DNA of 64,000 nt from Hafnia alvei (GTDB lineage: Bacteria > Pseudomonadota > Gammaproteobacteria > Enterobacterales > Enterobacteriaceae). The notes under the pieces were generated by a model. It was not told the DNA's origin. It did no database searches and worked only from the letters and a program-made list of their open reading frames with translations. The position numbers were made by a program, and so were the translations under genes. Where the stretch lies: positions 45,261-109,260 of the forward strand of contig NZ_OZ061316.1 of NCBI RefSeq assembly GCF_964063325.1. The letters are read 5' to 3'. Shown here in pieces: positions 9,888 through 19,503 of the stretch (position 1 is its first letter; every line of letters begins with the position of its first letter).

Positions 9888-10733
9888 TTAGTCATTCTCT
9901 ATTGATACACGAAGCTTTCTTAACGCCTTATTTTCTAATTGCCTTATTCTTTCAGCTGAGACACCATATTCTTTTGCTAGCTCATGCAGCGTAAGTTTCT
10001 TGTCATTTAGCCAGCGAGAATGAATGATATGCTGACTTCGTTTGTCTAAATCATTCATTGCTGATCCTAGTTTATGTAATAAGTATTTTTTCCAATCATT
10101 AGCTTCGATATCACTAGCAAAATCTGAGTTCCTATCGTGTAAGTATGGAGACAAAATTAATACGTTGTCATCATGGCTACCTGTTTCAAATGCCATATCT
10201 GCTGCTGATAATCGCAATTCCATATCAATAACATCTTGTTCAGGTACTTCTAGTTTTTTTGAAATTATGTCTACTTCATCTTTAGTCATCCAACCTAGAT
10301 GCTGTTGTGATTTCCGTAAGTTGAAAAATAATTTCCGGTGAGATCTTTTAGTTACAACTTTAATAATTCGCCAGTTCCGAAGAACATATTCATGAATAGC
10401 TGCTTTTATCCAATGAATAGCGAATGAGGCTAGACGAATACCTAGTTTTGGATCAAAGCGATCAATCGCTTTCATTAGTCCTAAATTTCCCTCTTGAATC
10501 AAGTCTATCAGCGGAAGATGATACCCTTTATAATCCTTTGCAATATATACGACAAAGCGTAGATGTGATAACACAAGCCTTTTAATTGCGTATGAATCGC
10601 CATGTGAATAGGCCTCTTCGACTAACGCTCTCTCTTCATCGGCACTTAATCTAGGATAGTATTTTATCGTGTTCATATATAAATAAAGAGAGTCGTGGTT
10701 TTTAACAAATAACTCACCATTCAGTATACACAT
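9888..10733 (-). CDS. RpoH-like (sigma-32 family) sigma factor encoded on the plasmid
   Basis: A 281-aa sigma-70-family factor whose best match from memory is heat-shock sigma-32 (E. coli RpoH, 284 aa). Region 1.2/2.1: LSADEERAL and LVLSHLRFVVYIAKDY; region 2.2-2.4: DLIQEGNLGLMKAIDRFDP and LASFAIHWIKAAIHEYVLRNWRI; the RpoH-box RKLFFNLRK is present; region 4.2: LHELAKEYGVSAERIRQLENKALRKL. RpoH would direct RNA polymerase to heat-shock promoters. Start ATG 10733 has AGGA at spacing 7. Regions 2.4 and 4.2, which read the promoter, are well kept, so the target motif may overlap that of chromosomal RpoH. The gene is AT-rich and heads an apparent operon with the 66-aa ORF and the LuxR-type regulator. 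A plasmid paralogue of RpoH is unusual. Confidence 0.92.
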   Translation of the reverse strand: MCILNGELFVKNHDSLYLYMNTIKYYPRLSADEERALVEEAYSHGDSYAIKRLVLSHLRFVVYIAKDYKGYHLPLIDLIQEGNLGLMKAIDRFDPKLGIRLASFAIHWIKAAIHEYVLRNWRIIKVVTKRSHRKLFFNLRKSQQHLGWMTKDEVDIISKKLEVPEQDVIDMELRLSAADMAFETGSHDDNVLILSPYLHDRNSDFASDIEANDWKKYLLHKLGSAMNDLDKRSQHIIHSRWLNDKKLTLHELAKEYGVSAERIRQLENKALRKLRVSIEND

Positions 10734-11196
10734 TAAAAAATCCTATATGGTTATGCTTGTACCATGCACTAAGATTATGAGTGCTAATAATTATTAACTT
10801 TTAAGGAATGAATCATATTCATGGTTTATTCATCGCGTTTTATTCATGTAAAATTCAACTCTTAATCTATATGGTGCTGGCATTATATTAATTGCTCCTA
10901 TGAATACAAACTTGTAATGCTCATATTTATGATGTGCTAACACTTGAACATAATTATAAATATATATTCGGGATTCCGTTCTTTTATTTTACCGGTAATT
11001 CGAAATGCCGGAAATATTGATATCTGTTTTATAGGTAGTACGGTTTTTTTGATTCCGATCAATAACTTTAATATTTACATCAATATTATTGGCGCGCAAT
11101 TAGTGTATGCGATGACAATTGTTTTTTTAATTTAAAAATTAAAACCACTCTAAAACTTCTGGTATTTGAGTGGTTAATTTACTGATGCAGGCTGAG
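10734..11196. promoter_or_regulatory. Divergent intergenic region between the sigma factor and cfa genes
   Basis: This 463-bp AT-rich stretch must hold the promoters for both divergent units. A CTTGAAC hexamer-like element at 10943-10949 resembles the -35 of sigma-32 promoters, but I see no matching CCCCAT -10. A hairpin with arms AACCACTC (11143-11150) and GAGTGGTT (11168-11175) lies just ahead of cfa and may act in its leader. The 63-aa open frame at 10944-11135 (+) is hydrophobic, lacks a good ribosome-binding site and is probably not a gene. Confidence 0.4.
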
Positions 11197-12348
11197 ATGA
11201 ACAATAAAACTATCGATAAAACAAAAATTAATGAAACATCTATGTGGTATAAGACATGCAGAGATCTGTTGTCTCAAGCTGGGATAAAGATTAATGGAGA
11301 TAGGGACTATGACATCCAAGTATATAATGATGATTTTTTCAAAAGAGTAATTCAGGAAGGCTCACTAGGATTAGGTGAGAGCTATATGGATGGTTGGTGG
11401 GATAGTGATAAACTCGATGAATTCATGTGTAGAATAATAAAAAGTAAAGCTGATGAGTCAATAAAAATCAATATGAAAGATTTATTTAGAATCTTTGCTG
11501 CAAAAATTTTTAACATGCAATCTCGCAAAAGGGCCTGGATAGTAGGGAAAGAACACTATGATTTGGGTAATGATTTATTTAACAAAATGCTAGATCCTTA
11601 TATGCAATACTCGTGTGGTTATTGGAATAATGCCAATAATCTCAAAGATGCGCAGTCGGATAAGTTAAAGTTGATTTGTGAAAAATTAAAGCTAAAGAAA
11701 GGAATGACATTACTCGACATCGGTTGTGGCTGGGGGGGGCTTGCTGCCTATGCCTCACAAAACTATGGAGTAAAAGTCTTTGGTATTACTATTTCAAAAG
11801 AGCAAAGAGACTTGGCAATTGAGCGCTGTAAATGTCTAGACGTTTCTATTGAGCTTATAGATTATAGAGAGCTAGATATGGAGTTTGACAGAATAGTTTC
11901 TGTTGGCATGTTTGAACATGTAGGGCCAAAAAACTATGATGAATATTTCACCATGGTAAATAAAAACCTAAAACCAAATGGAATTTTTTTATTACATACA
12001 ATTGGTTCGAATGAAACTAAAATTAATGTAGATCCTTGGATTAATAAGTATATTTTCCCTAATGGATGTTTACCTTCAGTAAAGCAAATAGCTGAAGCAA
12101 GTGAGCCATTTTTTGTTATGGAAGATCTGCACAATTTCGGCTCTGACTATGATAAAACGCTGATGGCATGGTATGAAAATTTTGAATTTATATGGCCTGA
12201 TATAAAGGATGAATATAGTGATAGATTTAGACGCATGTTCACATATTATCTTAAGTCATGTGCAGGAGCATTTAGGGCTCGAAATATTCAGCTATGGCAA
12301 GTTGTTTTTACCCGAGGTATTGATGGTGGATTACGTGTCCCAAGATAA
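11197..12348 (+). CDS. cfa: Cyclopropane-fatty-acyl-phospholipid synthase
   Basis: A 383-aa enzyme that transfers a methylene group from S-adenosylmethionine to the double bond of unsaturated fatty acids in membrane phospholipids, at the inner-membrane surface; it stabilises membranes against acid and other stress. It aligns along its whole length with E. coli Cfa (382 aa): FFKRVIQEGSLGLGESYMDGWW near the N-terminus, RKRAWIVGKEHYDLGNDLF, the SAM-binding LLDIGCGWGGLA, SVGMFEHVGPKNYD, LLHTIGS and AGAFRARNIQLWQVVF at the end. The cyclopropane-synthase active-site glutamate and histidine in FEHVGPKNY are present. I chose ATG 11197, which has AGG at spacing 6 and gives the family length; a GTG at 11170 would add nine residues. 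The gene is much more AT-rich than chromosomal cfa genes, so it is an accessory copy. Confidence 0.95.
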   Translation: MNNKTIDKTKINETSMWYKTCRDLLSQAGIKINGDRDYDIQVYNDDFFKRVIQEGSLGLGESYMDGWWDSDKLDEFMCRIIKSKADESIKINMKDLFRIFAAKIFNMQSRKRAWIVGKEHYDLGNDLFNKMLDPYMQYSCGYWNNANNLKDAQSDKLKLICEKLKLKKGMTLLDIGCGWGGLAAYASQNYGVKVFGITISKEQRDLAIERCKCLDVSIELIDYRELDMEFDRIVSVGMFEHVGPKNYDEYFTMVNKNLKPNGIFLLHTIGSNETKINVDPWINKYIFPNGCLPSVKQIAEASEPFFVMEDLHNFGSDYDKTLMAWYENFEFIWPDIKDEYSDRFRRMFTYYLKSCAGAFRARNIQLWQVVFTRGIDGGLRVPR

Positions 12349-12811
12349 ATACTTTTTAAAATAAAGCTTAATAACATCATTACAGTGATGATTGACCGGA
12401 GTAACTGCTCACCGCCGTTTATAGCGCTGAGTGGTTATTGTCCGTGAGTGCCACTACATGACAGTACGGAATTTAGTTTCAGGTATACTTCAGATGGGGA
12501 CTCTTACAAGACGTACGGCGGAATTTTTAAAATATCTAGTTATTCTGCTTGAAACGTGAATTCTTGTGCTAAGTGCTCTTGTAGTGGCACAGTAAATTTG
12601 GGAACCTGAGTAAAGGTGATATTCTTACCTCAACATAAAACAGATGATTTAATGAACAAGAAAACTAAGCGTACTATTGTCATTCCCGTTTTTGCAACAC
12701 CGAATATGACGATAAGTTGGCTTGCTTGAATCTATCCGGCGTCTGAATGAGATTTAATTCCCACGCTTCGATGAATTCCACGCCTGATAAACCTCCAGAA
12801 AAAGAACCGCC
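12349..12811. other. Region without a visible gene
   Basis: I find no coding sequence. A short inverted repeat CATCATTACAGTGATG lies 25 bases after cfa and may end its transcript. The composition becomes more balanced towards 12700, where transposon remnants begin. Confidence 0.4.
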
Positions 12812-12958
12812 ACAGACTTCCATTGCGATGGTTATAGCGGAACATACCACCAAAATTCGATTAACTTTGGCCGGGTAAATTTTTTACGGTAAATAGCCTT
12901 TCCACGACGGTCTTGGCAATGAATCCGGATCCATACCAATGAGCGCAATGTTTTCCAT
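12812..12958 (-). pseudogene. IS110-family transposase, N-terminal remnant
   Basis: On the minus strand, from ATG 12958, the frame reads MENIALIGMD, the start of IS110-type DEDD transposases. After a deletion and frameshift the typical next segment appears in another frame (IHCQDRRGKAIYRKKFTRPK), then the first frame resumes with ITIAMEVCGGS. Only about 50 codons remain, so it cannot encode a working enzyme. It marks the left edge of the transposon graveyard that continues to 16325. Confidence 0.75.
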
Positions 12959-13086
12959 GATAGTTCTCCGAATGAAAGCCTGTCCTCAGCATAGTACTGG
13001 GAAGGAGGGAGTGACCATCTCATTAGTATTAATAAACATCGCAAGCCATCTAACCGCATGCGGCTTTGCTGTTTTACTTTGCTATT

Positions 13087-13907
13087 TGTGAAGGCCAGAA
13101 TTTCTTCCAGACAAAAGTATTTCACCTCACGACGGAGTTGTCTCCCGTCTAGCGGCTCATTTAAAACTTCAGTATGATCTTTGGGCTGAGTACACATCAA
13201 GAGAGGTCACACGCTGGGAGCATCTGGCTGAACTCTACCGCTGTCCGGAATGATCTCCCTTTAACTGGGGGCAGCAAAAAAACTGTATTCGCCACCTGTA
13301 TCCCCACGCCATGCGGATAGACAGATTTTTTTACTCGCGGAGGAAATGCTCCCCTGGCTCCACAATAGTAAGGTTATTTTTCCCTCTATTGAGGTGATTG
13401 AACGAACCCTAGCTGAAGCAACAACGCTTGCCGACAGGGCTGTTTTTTCAGCGCTGACCGCGCAGGGCAGCGGCACCGGACCGTCTGCAGGTATCTGAGG
13501 TGGAACAACCTTCACGGGTGGTCTGACTGCTTCATCCTAGGGGAAAATAAACGGTAAAAATGTTCTGCAACATATCGACCGGCTAAATACGATAGAGTCG
13601 CTGGCACTACCTGACGGTATTGCGCTTTCCGTGCACCAGAATCGGCTCCTGAAACTCGCACGCGAAGGCAGGAAAATGAGTCGTCGGGATCTGGCAAAAT
13701 TCACGAATGTTCGCCGTTATGCCTCACTGGTTTGTATCATATTTGAAGCCAGAGCCACATTGACTGACGAAGTTATTGATCTACACGAGCATATTCTGGG
13801 CAGTCTGTTCAGCAGGGCAAAACGCACTCAGGCCGAACGACTCCAGCAAAATGGAAAGCTGATTCAGAGCAAACTGAAATAATACGTTACCGTCGGGCAG
13901 GCAATAG
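13087..13907 (+). pseudogene. Tn3-family transposase (TnpA), N-terminal remnant
   Basis: Translation in shifting frames gives pieces of a Tn3/Tn21-type TnpA: DGVVSRLAAHLKLQYD and EVTRWEHLAELY (13120-13250), EEMLPWLHNSKVIFPSIEVI (from about 13342), then HQNRLLKLAREG and EARATLTDEVIDLHEHILG (13631-13882). There are several frameshifts and an in-frame TAA at about 13880, with the expected continuation (YVTVGQAI) behind it. The gene is cut at 13907 by the end of an IS6-type element. It is non-functional. Confidence 0.8.
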
Positions 13908-13957
13908 GGCTCTGTCGCATTACCGTAGGCAAGTCAGCAAAAGTTACGCTGCCTTTT

Positions 13958-14228
13958 TTATGCAGCCAACAGATCAAATTGTTCCGCGGGTGATAAACTC
14001 CCTCCAGTGGAATATTGACGATGCTTTTTGCGTATCATGTGGACTAACTCAATGCCCGCTAATATCGTCTGTGCTCGACGAAATGATTTGAATTCCAACA
14101 TTGATCGGATTCGACATTTTATATTCGGTGATCCTGTTCAACCAGATTATTCAGGTATTTGCTCTGCCTGACGGTAATCATCCCTTTCGCCGGTGTACGA
14201 TATTGAGTGTGGCCAGTGCTAACGTCGA
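13958..14228 (-). pseudogene. IS6-family transposase, C-terminal remnant
   Basis: Minus-strand translation shows KGMITVRQSKYLNNLVEQDH, then after a small frameshift RIRSMLEFKSFRRAQTILAG and IELVHMIRKKH, ending EQFDLLAA and a stop at 13958. This is the C-terminal half of an IS6/IS240-type DDE transposase, including the region of the last catalytic residue (VEQDH). The N-terminal half is missing and the frameshift near 14115 breaks the rest. Confidence 0.8.
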
Positions 14229-14415
14229 TTTTCTTCCTGTTGTATCAAAAATGTTGATAGTGAACTCAAACAAGGAGGTGGAATTACCTACTATTGTAAT
14301 ATGTTCGCATTATCTCTGGGAAATCAGAAATGAAAGTCTATGTGAAGTGGAATACTAAATCTGGCCACCTGAATAGAGGTGATATCATCGCCTCATAGTC
14401 AAAACAGGTGACATT

Positions 14416-14727
<312 letters not shown>

Positions 14728-14771
14728 TTGAGAAACTCAGGACGCGGTTTCCTGTTGCCTTTATTTGCAAT

Positions 14772-15593
14772 GTGTTCGGGATCCATCGCAGTAGCTATCG
14801 GTACTGGCTAAGCCGACCGCAGAAACCTGATGCAAAACACATCGTTATACTTAGCCTGGTTCGTGAAGTTCATCATGCCAGTAATGGCTCTGCGGGGGCC
14901 CGGAGCATTGCCGATATGGTCAGCGCAAAAGGTGTTCCGTTGAGTCGCTGGCGGGCCAGTAAGATAATGAAAGAGCTGAATATTATTAGTTGCCAGCAAC
15001 CGGAGCATCGCTACAAAAAAGCCACAAAAGAGCATGTGGATATCCCTAATCATCTGGATCGCCAGTTTGCAGTAACGGAACCTAATCAGACCTGGTGCGG
15101 CGACGTGACCTACATCTGGACGGGCAAACGCTGGGCTTATCTGGCGGTTGTTCTGGATTTATTTTCTCGCAAGCCAATAGGCTGGGCGATGTCGTTTTCT
15201 CCGGACTCAGTTCTGACAGGAAAAGCATTAACGATGGCCTGGGAAACCAGGGGAAAACCGGCTGACGTTATGTATCATTCTGACCAGGGAAGTCACTATA
15301 CCAGCAGGGAATTCAGACGGTTATTGTGGCGTTATCGTATAAAGCAAAGCATGAGTCGACGAGGGAACTGCTGGGACAACAGCCCAATGGAACGATTTTT
15401 CCGCAGCCTGAAATCAGAATGGGTCCCGAACTGTGGATACGTTAATTTTAGCGAAGCAAATAGATCAATAACGAATTACATCATTGGTTATTACAGCCAG
15501 CTCAGACCCCACCAATATAACGGTGGCTTAACACCCAATGAATCAGAGCGATTGTTCTGGAAAAACTCTAAAACTGTGGCCAGTTTTTGTTGA
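14772..15593 (+). CDS. IS3-family transposase OrfB (DDE catalytic part), copy A
   Basis: The 273-aa frame carries the HTH_21 segment and the integrase core: WCGDVTYIWTGKRW (first D), HSDQGSHYTS (second D) and NCWDNSPMERFF (E), the DDE triad that cuts and joins DNA. The functional product is OrfAB, made by frameshift from orfA, so the ATG shown is only a convenient start. It is intact. Confidence 0.9.
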   Translation: MFGIHRSSYRYWLSRPQKPDAKHIVILSLVREVHHASNGSAGARSIADMVSAKGVPLSRWRASKIMKELNIISCQQPEHRYKKATKEHVDIPNHLDRQFAVTEPNQTWCGDVTYIWTGKRWAYLAVVLDLFSRKPIGWAMSFSPDSVLTGKALTMAWETRGKPADVMYHSDQGSHYTSREFRRLLWRYRIKQSMSRRGNCWDNSPMERFFRSLKSEWVPNCGYVNFSEANRSITNYIIGYYSQLRPHQYNGGLTPNESERLFWKNSKTVASFC

Positions 15594-15601
15594 CCACTTC
15601 A

Positions 15602-16289
15602 CCCCATTGTCAGTCTGCTCAGGTTTACCGTCATGGGTAGAATCCTACTAAAGGCCGTGACCGGTTTCGCTGTCGTGAGTGCCACCGTGTGTTTCTGCTC
15701 ATCTATACTTATGAAGCCCGCAAGCTCGGCGTCATAGGACAAATTACCTAAATGGTATTCAACGGTGTCGGTGTCCGGGATACTGCAAGGACGCTCAAAA
15801 TCGGCATTAATACCGTCATTCATACTTTAAAAAGCTCGTGCTGAAGCGAATAACATCCTCTCCGGTCGCTCATGCAGATGTGGCGCTTATCTGCAAACTC
15901 GATGAGCAATGGAGCTTTGTCGGCAGTAAAGCCCGGCAGCACTGGCTTTGGTACGCATACAACACCAAAACAGGAGGCATTCTGGCTTATACATTCGGAC
16001 CACGGACAGATGATACCTGTCGTGAACTGCTGACCCTGCTCACTCCGTTTAATATCGGCATGATAACAAGCGATGACTGGGGAGGTTATGCCAGAGAAGT
16101 GCCGAAAGAGAAGCATCTGGCTGGCAAAATATTCACTCAGCGTATTGAGCGTAACAATCTGACGCTAAGAACCCGCATCAAGCGTTTGGCCCGAAAAACA
16201 ATCTGCTTCTCACGCTCAATTGAACTACATGAAAAGGTCACCGGGGCCTTCATTGAAAAACACATATTCTACTAATTGAAATCATTACC
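15602..16289 (+). mobile_element. IS1-family element, left-truncated
   Basis: The right end reads, on the complement, GGTAATGATTTCAATTAG, a typical IS1 terminus, ending at 16289. At about 15665-15830 the insA part is recognisable in frame (RECHRVFLLIYTYEARKLG, VFNGVGVRDTARTLKIG). The left end is absent where IS3 copy A begins, so the IS1 lost its left terminus and cannot move by itself. Confidence 0.75.
15838..16275 (+). pseudogene. IS1-family InsB' transposase part
   Basis: The 145-aa frame matches IS1 InsB closely: DEQWSFVGSKARQHWLWYAY, ITSDDWGGY, FTQRIERNNLTLRTRIKRLA and FSRSIELHEKV. In IS1 the active enzyme is an InsA-InsB' frameshift fusion. Here the insA part upstream lacks its own start because the left end is gone, so I treat the locus as a remnant although the InsB' frame is open. 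Confidence 0.8.
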
Positions 16290-16340
16290 CTTTTGCTGAC
16301 TTACCTACGGTAATGCGACAGAGTCGATGAACACATATCT

Positions 16341-17657
16341 TTATTTTAAAGAATATTTTTTTATTTTATCTGAGAGTGTGCTTTTAGGTATTTTTAACGC
16401 TTCAGCAGTTTTAGTTAAACTTCCTCTTTGACGATTTATTTCAAGAATAATGAGACTGCGTTCAAAATGTTCAACCATTTGAATAAGTGAATTAGCACTT
16501 TCATCAAATGAAGTGTTATGCTCATCCTTGATCCCAAGCACAAACCGCTCGGCATAATTTCGTAGTTCACGTATATTCCCAGGCCACTGAGCTGCCATTA
16601 ACTTATGAAGCAATACAGCCTTAATTTCAGGTGCAGGACGATCAAAACATGCTGATGCTTGAGAAACAAAAAGATTGAAAAGCAAAGGAATATCTTCAAT
16701 TCTATCACGTAGTGCTGGTAAATGAAGATTAATAACACTCAACCGGAAATGAAGATCAGCACGAAAAAGGTTATTTTCGCTAAGTTCAACTAAATTAGTT
16801 TTACTTGCACTAATAATACGAATATCAATAGGTATAGTTTTATTTGAGCCTAACCTCTCAAAACGCCGCTCTTGCAAAACACGCAAAAATTTTACTTGCA
16901 TACTGAAAGGCATACTCTCTACCTCATCGAGAAATAGCGTCCCCTTATCTGCATATTCCAGCTTCCCAATCCGGGTTTCCGTTGCACCGAGAAATGCACC
17001 AACCTCATGACCAAAAATTTCGCTATCAAACAATGATTCAGGTAGTCCGCCACAATTAAGTGCAACGAAGGGGCCTGATCTACCACTAAGGTCGTGTATA
17101 CAGCGCGCCGCAAGTTCCTTACCGGATCCTGTTTCGCCATAAATCAAAATATTTGTCGGCGTCATCGCAATATCTTTTATTGTCTCACGAACCTCAGTGA
17201 TAGCCGATGAATTCCCAATAAGACGGCTCTCAAGTGCGCTTGCATCAGCAAGTTTACGACGTAATTGGTTGTTTTCATAGATGAGACGTCGCTTATCAAG
17301 CGCTCGGCGTACTATATTCAGCAATTGTTGAGGAGTGAAAGGTTTTTGCAAAAAATCATATGCACCATTATGCATAGCTTCTACGGCAGTTTCTACATCA
17401 CCATGACCAGTAATAATAATGATAGGAACATCAGGATTTATGGCGTTGAACTCTTTCTGGAATGTAAGTCCACTCATGCCAGGTAGTTTCATGTCCGTCA
17501 CAATTATACCGTGCTGCTTCAGCTCAGGCAGTAAAAAACGTGCGTCTTCGACAGAGCCAACTCCAATAGCGCGTTTATTATCTAATTTCAGCGCCTGAAC
17601 GCAGCCATGTTGAATATCTTTATCATCTTCAATGATTAAGATGTCTATATCGTTCAT
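16341..17657 (-). CDS. DctD-like sigma-54-type response regulator (NtrC family)
   Basis: A 438-aa response regulator: receiver domain (residues 1-120, phosphoacceptor Asp55 in VTDMKLPGMSG, Lys in LQKPF), AAA+ domain (about 140-370; Walker A GETGSGKE, Walker B GTLFLDE, WPGNIREL) and a C-terminal Fis-type HTH (EINRQRGSLTKTAEALKIPK). It would activate transcription by sigma-54 polymerase after phosphorylation by the kinase upstream. The sigma-54 contact loop, normally GAFTGA, reads GAFLGA. I chose ATG 17657 with GGAG at spacing 7; it follows the kinase stop by 13 bases. Its place next to the divergent aspT-aspD operon suggests that it controls that operon in response to aspartate or another C4-dicarboxylate. 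This is inference. Confidence 0.9.
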   Translation of the reverse strand: MNDIDILIIEDDKDIQHGCVQALKLDNKRAIGVGSVEDARFLLPELKQHGIIVTDMKLPGMSGLTFQKEFNAINPDVPIIIITGHGDVETAVEAMHNGAYDFLQKPFTPQQLLNIVRRALDKRRLIYENNQLRRKLADASALESRLIGNSSAITEVRETIKDIAMTPTNILIYGETGSGKELAARCIHDLSGRSGPFVALNCGGLPESLFDSEIFGHEVGAFLGATETRIGKLEYADKGTLFLDEVESMPFSMQVKFLRVLQERRFERLGSNKTIPIDIRIISASKTNLVELSENNLFRADLHFRLSVINLHLPALRDRIEDIPLLFNLFVSQASACFDRPAPEIKAVLLHKLMAAQWPGNIRELRNYAERFVLGIKDEHNTSFDESANSLIQMVEHFERSLIILEINRQRGSLTKTAEALKIPKSTLSDKIKKYSLK

Positions 17658-17670
17658 AAATGTTCTCCAA

Positions 17671-19503
17671 TTAATTATCTTTATGCAATGGTAGACGAAT
17701 GATAAAGCGTGCCCCTGTTTCGACATTAACCGCTGATAATGAACCTTTAAAAGATTTTATGATATCAGCAGAAATAGCGAGGCCCAATCCTAATCCATGT
17801 GATATTTTTGTTGTAAAAAAAGGTTCGAAAATATGTTCAATAACGTTGAGCGGAATGCCTGGGCCATTATCTTCAATTTCAATAACAGCGGAATCACCAT
17901 CCTTATACCATTTGGCCGTTATATTACCCGCCGAATTTTCATGCGAAATAGCATCAAGGGCATTACTGATTAAATTGACTAATACTTGCTCAAGTCTAAG
18001 GTTATTACATAAGCAATAAATCTCACTCGATGGTGGTATGCGAGTAAATGTAAAGTTATTTTTTTTAAATTTATGACTCAATAACAACATTGCATTGTCT
18101 ATACTGATTTTTAACGAAACTGAGCTTATTGAATCATCACCCACACGAGAGAAAGTACGTAACTGATTGCTTAACTGACCGATAAAATCAACTAATCGAG
18201 CGATTCGCGCTAAATTTGATCGAGCTTCTTCCCATTCTCCTATTTCGATAAAACGCATCGTATTTGCTGAAATCATGCTAATTGCTGCTAATGGCTGATT
18301 AATTTCATGTGCTAATCCGGCAGAAAGCTGCCCAATAGCTGCGAGTTTTTCATTATGAAGCAACTCTTTTTGCATATTTCGAAGAATATTTTCACTATTG
18401 ACTCGCTCTTTTATTTCCGCCTCAAGATTAATTGTTTTTTTTGCAAGTTCATACGTTCTTAGCATGACAAGATTTTCAAGCGATCTATTTTTTTTCTTTA
18501 ATGCTTGCTGTTTTTCAATTTTCAGAGATAAAATTTTATTACGTTGGACAATTATTTTGAATAGTATTGCACAAAAAGCAAACGTAGCGATGATTCCCCC
18601 TATTTTAGGCCATATTGCCTTAAAAATAGCACTCATGGGTAAAAGCCTTACTAATGTCATATTGATATCGCTAACATAACTCTCACTTGCCATATAGTAC
18701 TTTTTGGCTACGCTAACAATCCATGAGTCGTCATTTTCTTTTATTATATTCCTATAATCTAGCATAGGAATATCATTGACCCGATATCTCTGTTCTTCCG
18801 ATATTTTCTGATACTGTAACTTAGGTAATGGTGAGATTGAATGATAAAACCAATTCGGATTGCTAGAACTTGCGATAATGTCATGTTGATCTAAAAGAAT
18901 TATCTCACCTTCACCGCCTCTAGTATTGATAAGATCATCTAAATTAACTTTAACTGAAATAGCCCCTATCTTCTCGCCATTCCAACTTATTGAGTTAACT
19001 AAAAAGTAACCTGGGATACCGTTTGAGACCCCAACACCAAAGTATCCAATAGTATTATCTGTATCTGCATTTATAAAGTAAGGTCTATGTGAAACATTGC
19101 AGCCAATAGCGCTTTCGCATTGTCCAAAGTCACTTGATGAGATTATGTTACCGCCCAGGTCAATGATATAGATAGAGAGGGCGCCTGTGCGCACTTGGAT
19201 AGACTTTAAATATCTATTCATTTCTTTTGTTTGCTTTTTAGCGTCTTTTTCTCTGAGTAAGTTAATTATTTTTTCGTCACGAGATAATGAGTACGGCATA
19301 AATTCGTAGCGTTGTACACTTAAATTCAGTGCTAAGCCTATCTCATTGAGTTGTTGCCTCAAGAGTATTTTTTGGTTTTTAACCTCGTTTACAATAACAT
19401 AGCAACTATAAATCAGCACCAAAGAAAATATGATAACGATTAAGACAAACTGTTGTAGCTTAGGGTCACGCAAAATCTGGTTGTGCTGATGATGTTGTGG
19501 CAT
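17671..19503 (-). CDS. DctB-like membrane sensor histidine kinase
   Basis: A 610-aa sensor kinase. TM1 is at about residues 18-38, followed by a periplasmic PDC/dCache-type sensor (about 40-290; YRDLGGN-like IIDLGGNIISSS, NVSHRPYF, WNGEKIGAISVKV) and TM2 at about 293-315. A coiled coil leads to the HisKA domain with the phospho-His399 in GLAHEINQPLAAIS, and an ATPase domain (NLISNALDAI, EDNGPGIP, GLGLAIS). The layout matches DctB, which senses C4-dicarboxylates in the periplasm. GAGA at spacing 8 precedes ATG 19503. It forms an operon with the regulator and is divergent from aspT. The signal is probably aspartate or a related dicarboxylate. Confidence 0.9.
   Translation of the reverse strand: MPQHHQHNQILRDPKLQQFVLIVIIFSLVLIYSCYVIVNEVKNQKILLRQQLNEIGLALNLSVQRYEFMPYSLSRDEKIINLLREKDAKKQTKEMNRYLKSIQVRTGALSIYIIDLGGNIISSSDFGQCESAIGCNVSHRPYFINADTDNTIGYFGVGVSNGIPGYFLVNSISWNGEKIGAISVKVNLDDLINTRGGEGEIILLDQHDIIASSSNPNWFYHSISPLPKLQYQKISEEQRYRVNDIPMLDYRNIIKENDDSWIVSVAKKYYMASESYVSDINMTLVRLLPMSAIFKAIWPKIGGIIATFAFCAILFKIIVQRNKILSLKIEKQQALKKKNRSLENLVMLRTYELAKKTINLEAEIKERVNSENILRNMQKELLHNEKLAAIGQLSAGLAHEINQPLAAISMISANTMRFIEIGEWEEARSNLARIARLVDFIGQLSNQLRTFSRVGDDSISSVSLKISIDNAMLLLSHKFKKNNFTFTRIPPSSEIYCLCNNLRLEQVLVNLISNALDAISHENSAGNITAKWYKDGDSAVIEIEDNGPGIPLNVIEHIFEPFFTTKISHGLGLGLAISADIIKSFKGSLSAVNVETGARFIIRLPLHKDN

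Noticed and set aside
10944..11135. 63-aa hydrophobic ORF
   Set aside because: It lies in the AT-rich divergent promoter region, with no ribosome-binding site and no recognisable family.
12832..13200. 122-aa minus-strand gene
   Set aside because: Only its last 30 residues are coding-like and they are an IS110 transposase scrap; the rest is antisense to the Tn3 remnant.
13631..13882. Free-standing 83-aa gene
   Set aside because: It is an open piece of the broken Tn3-type transposase gene.
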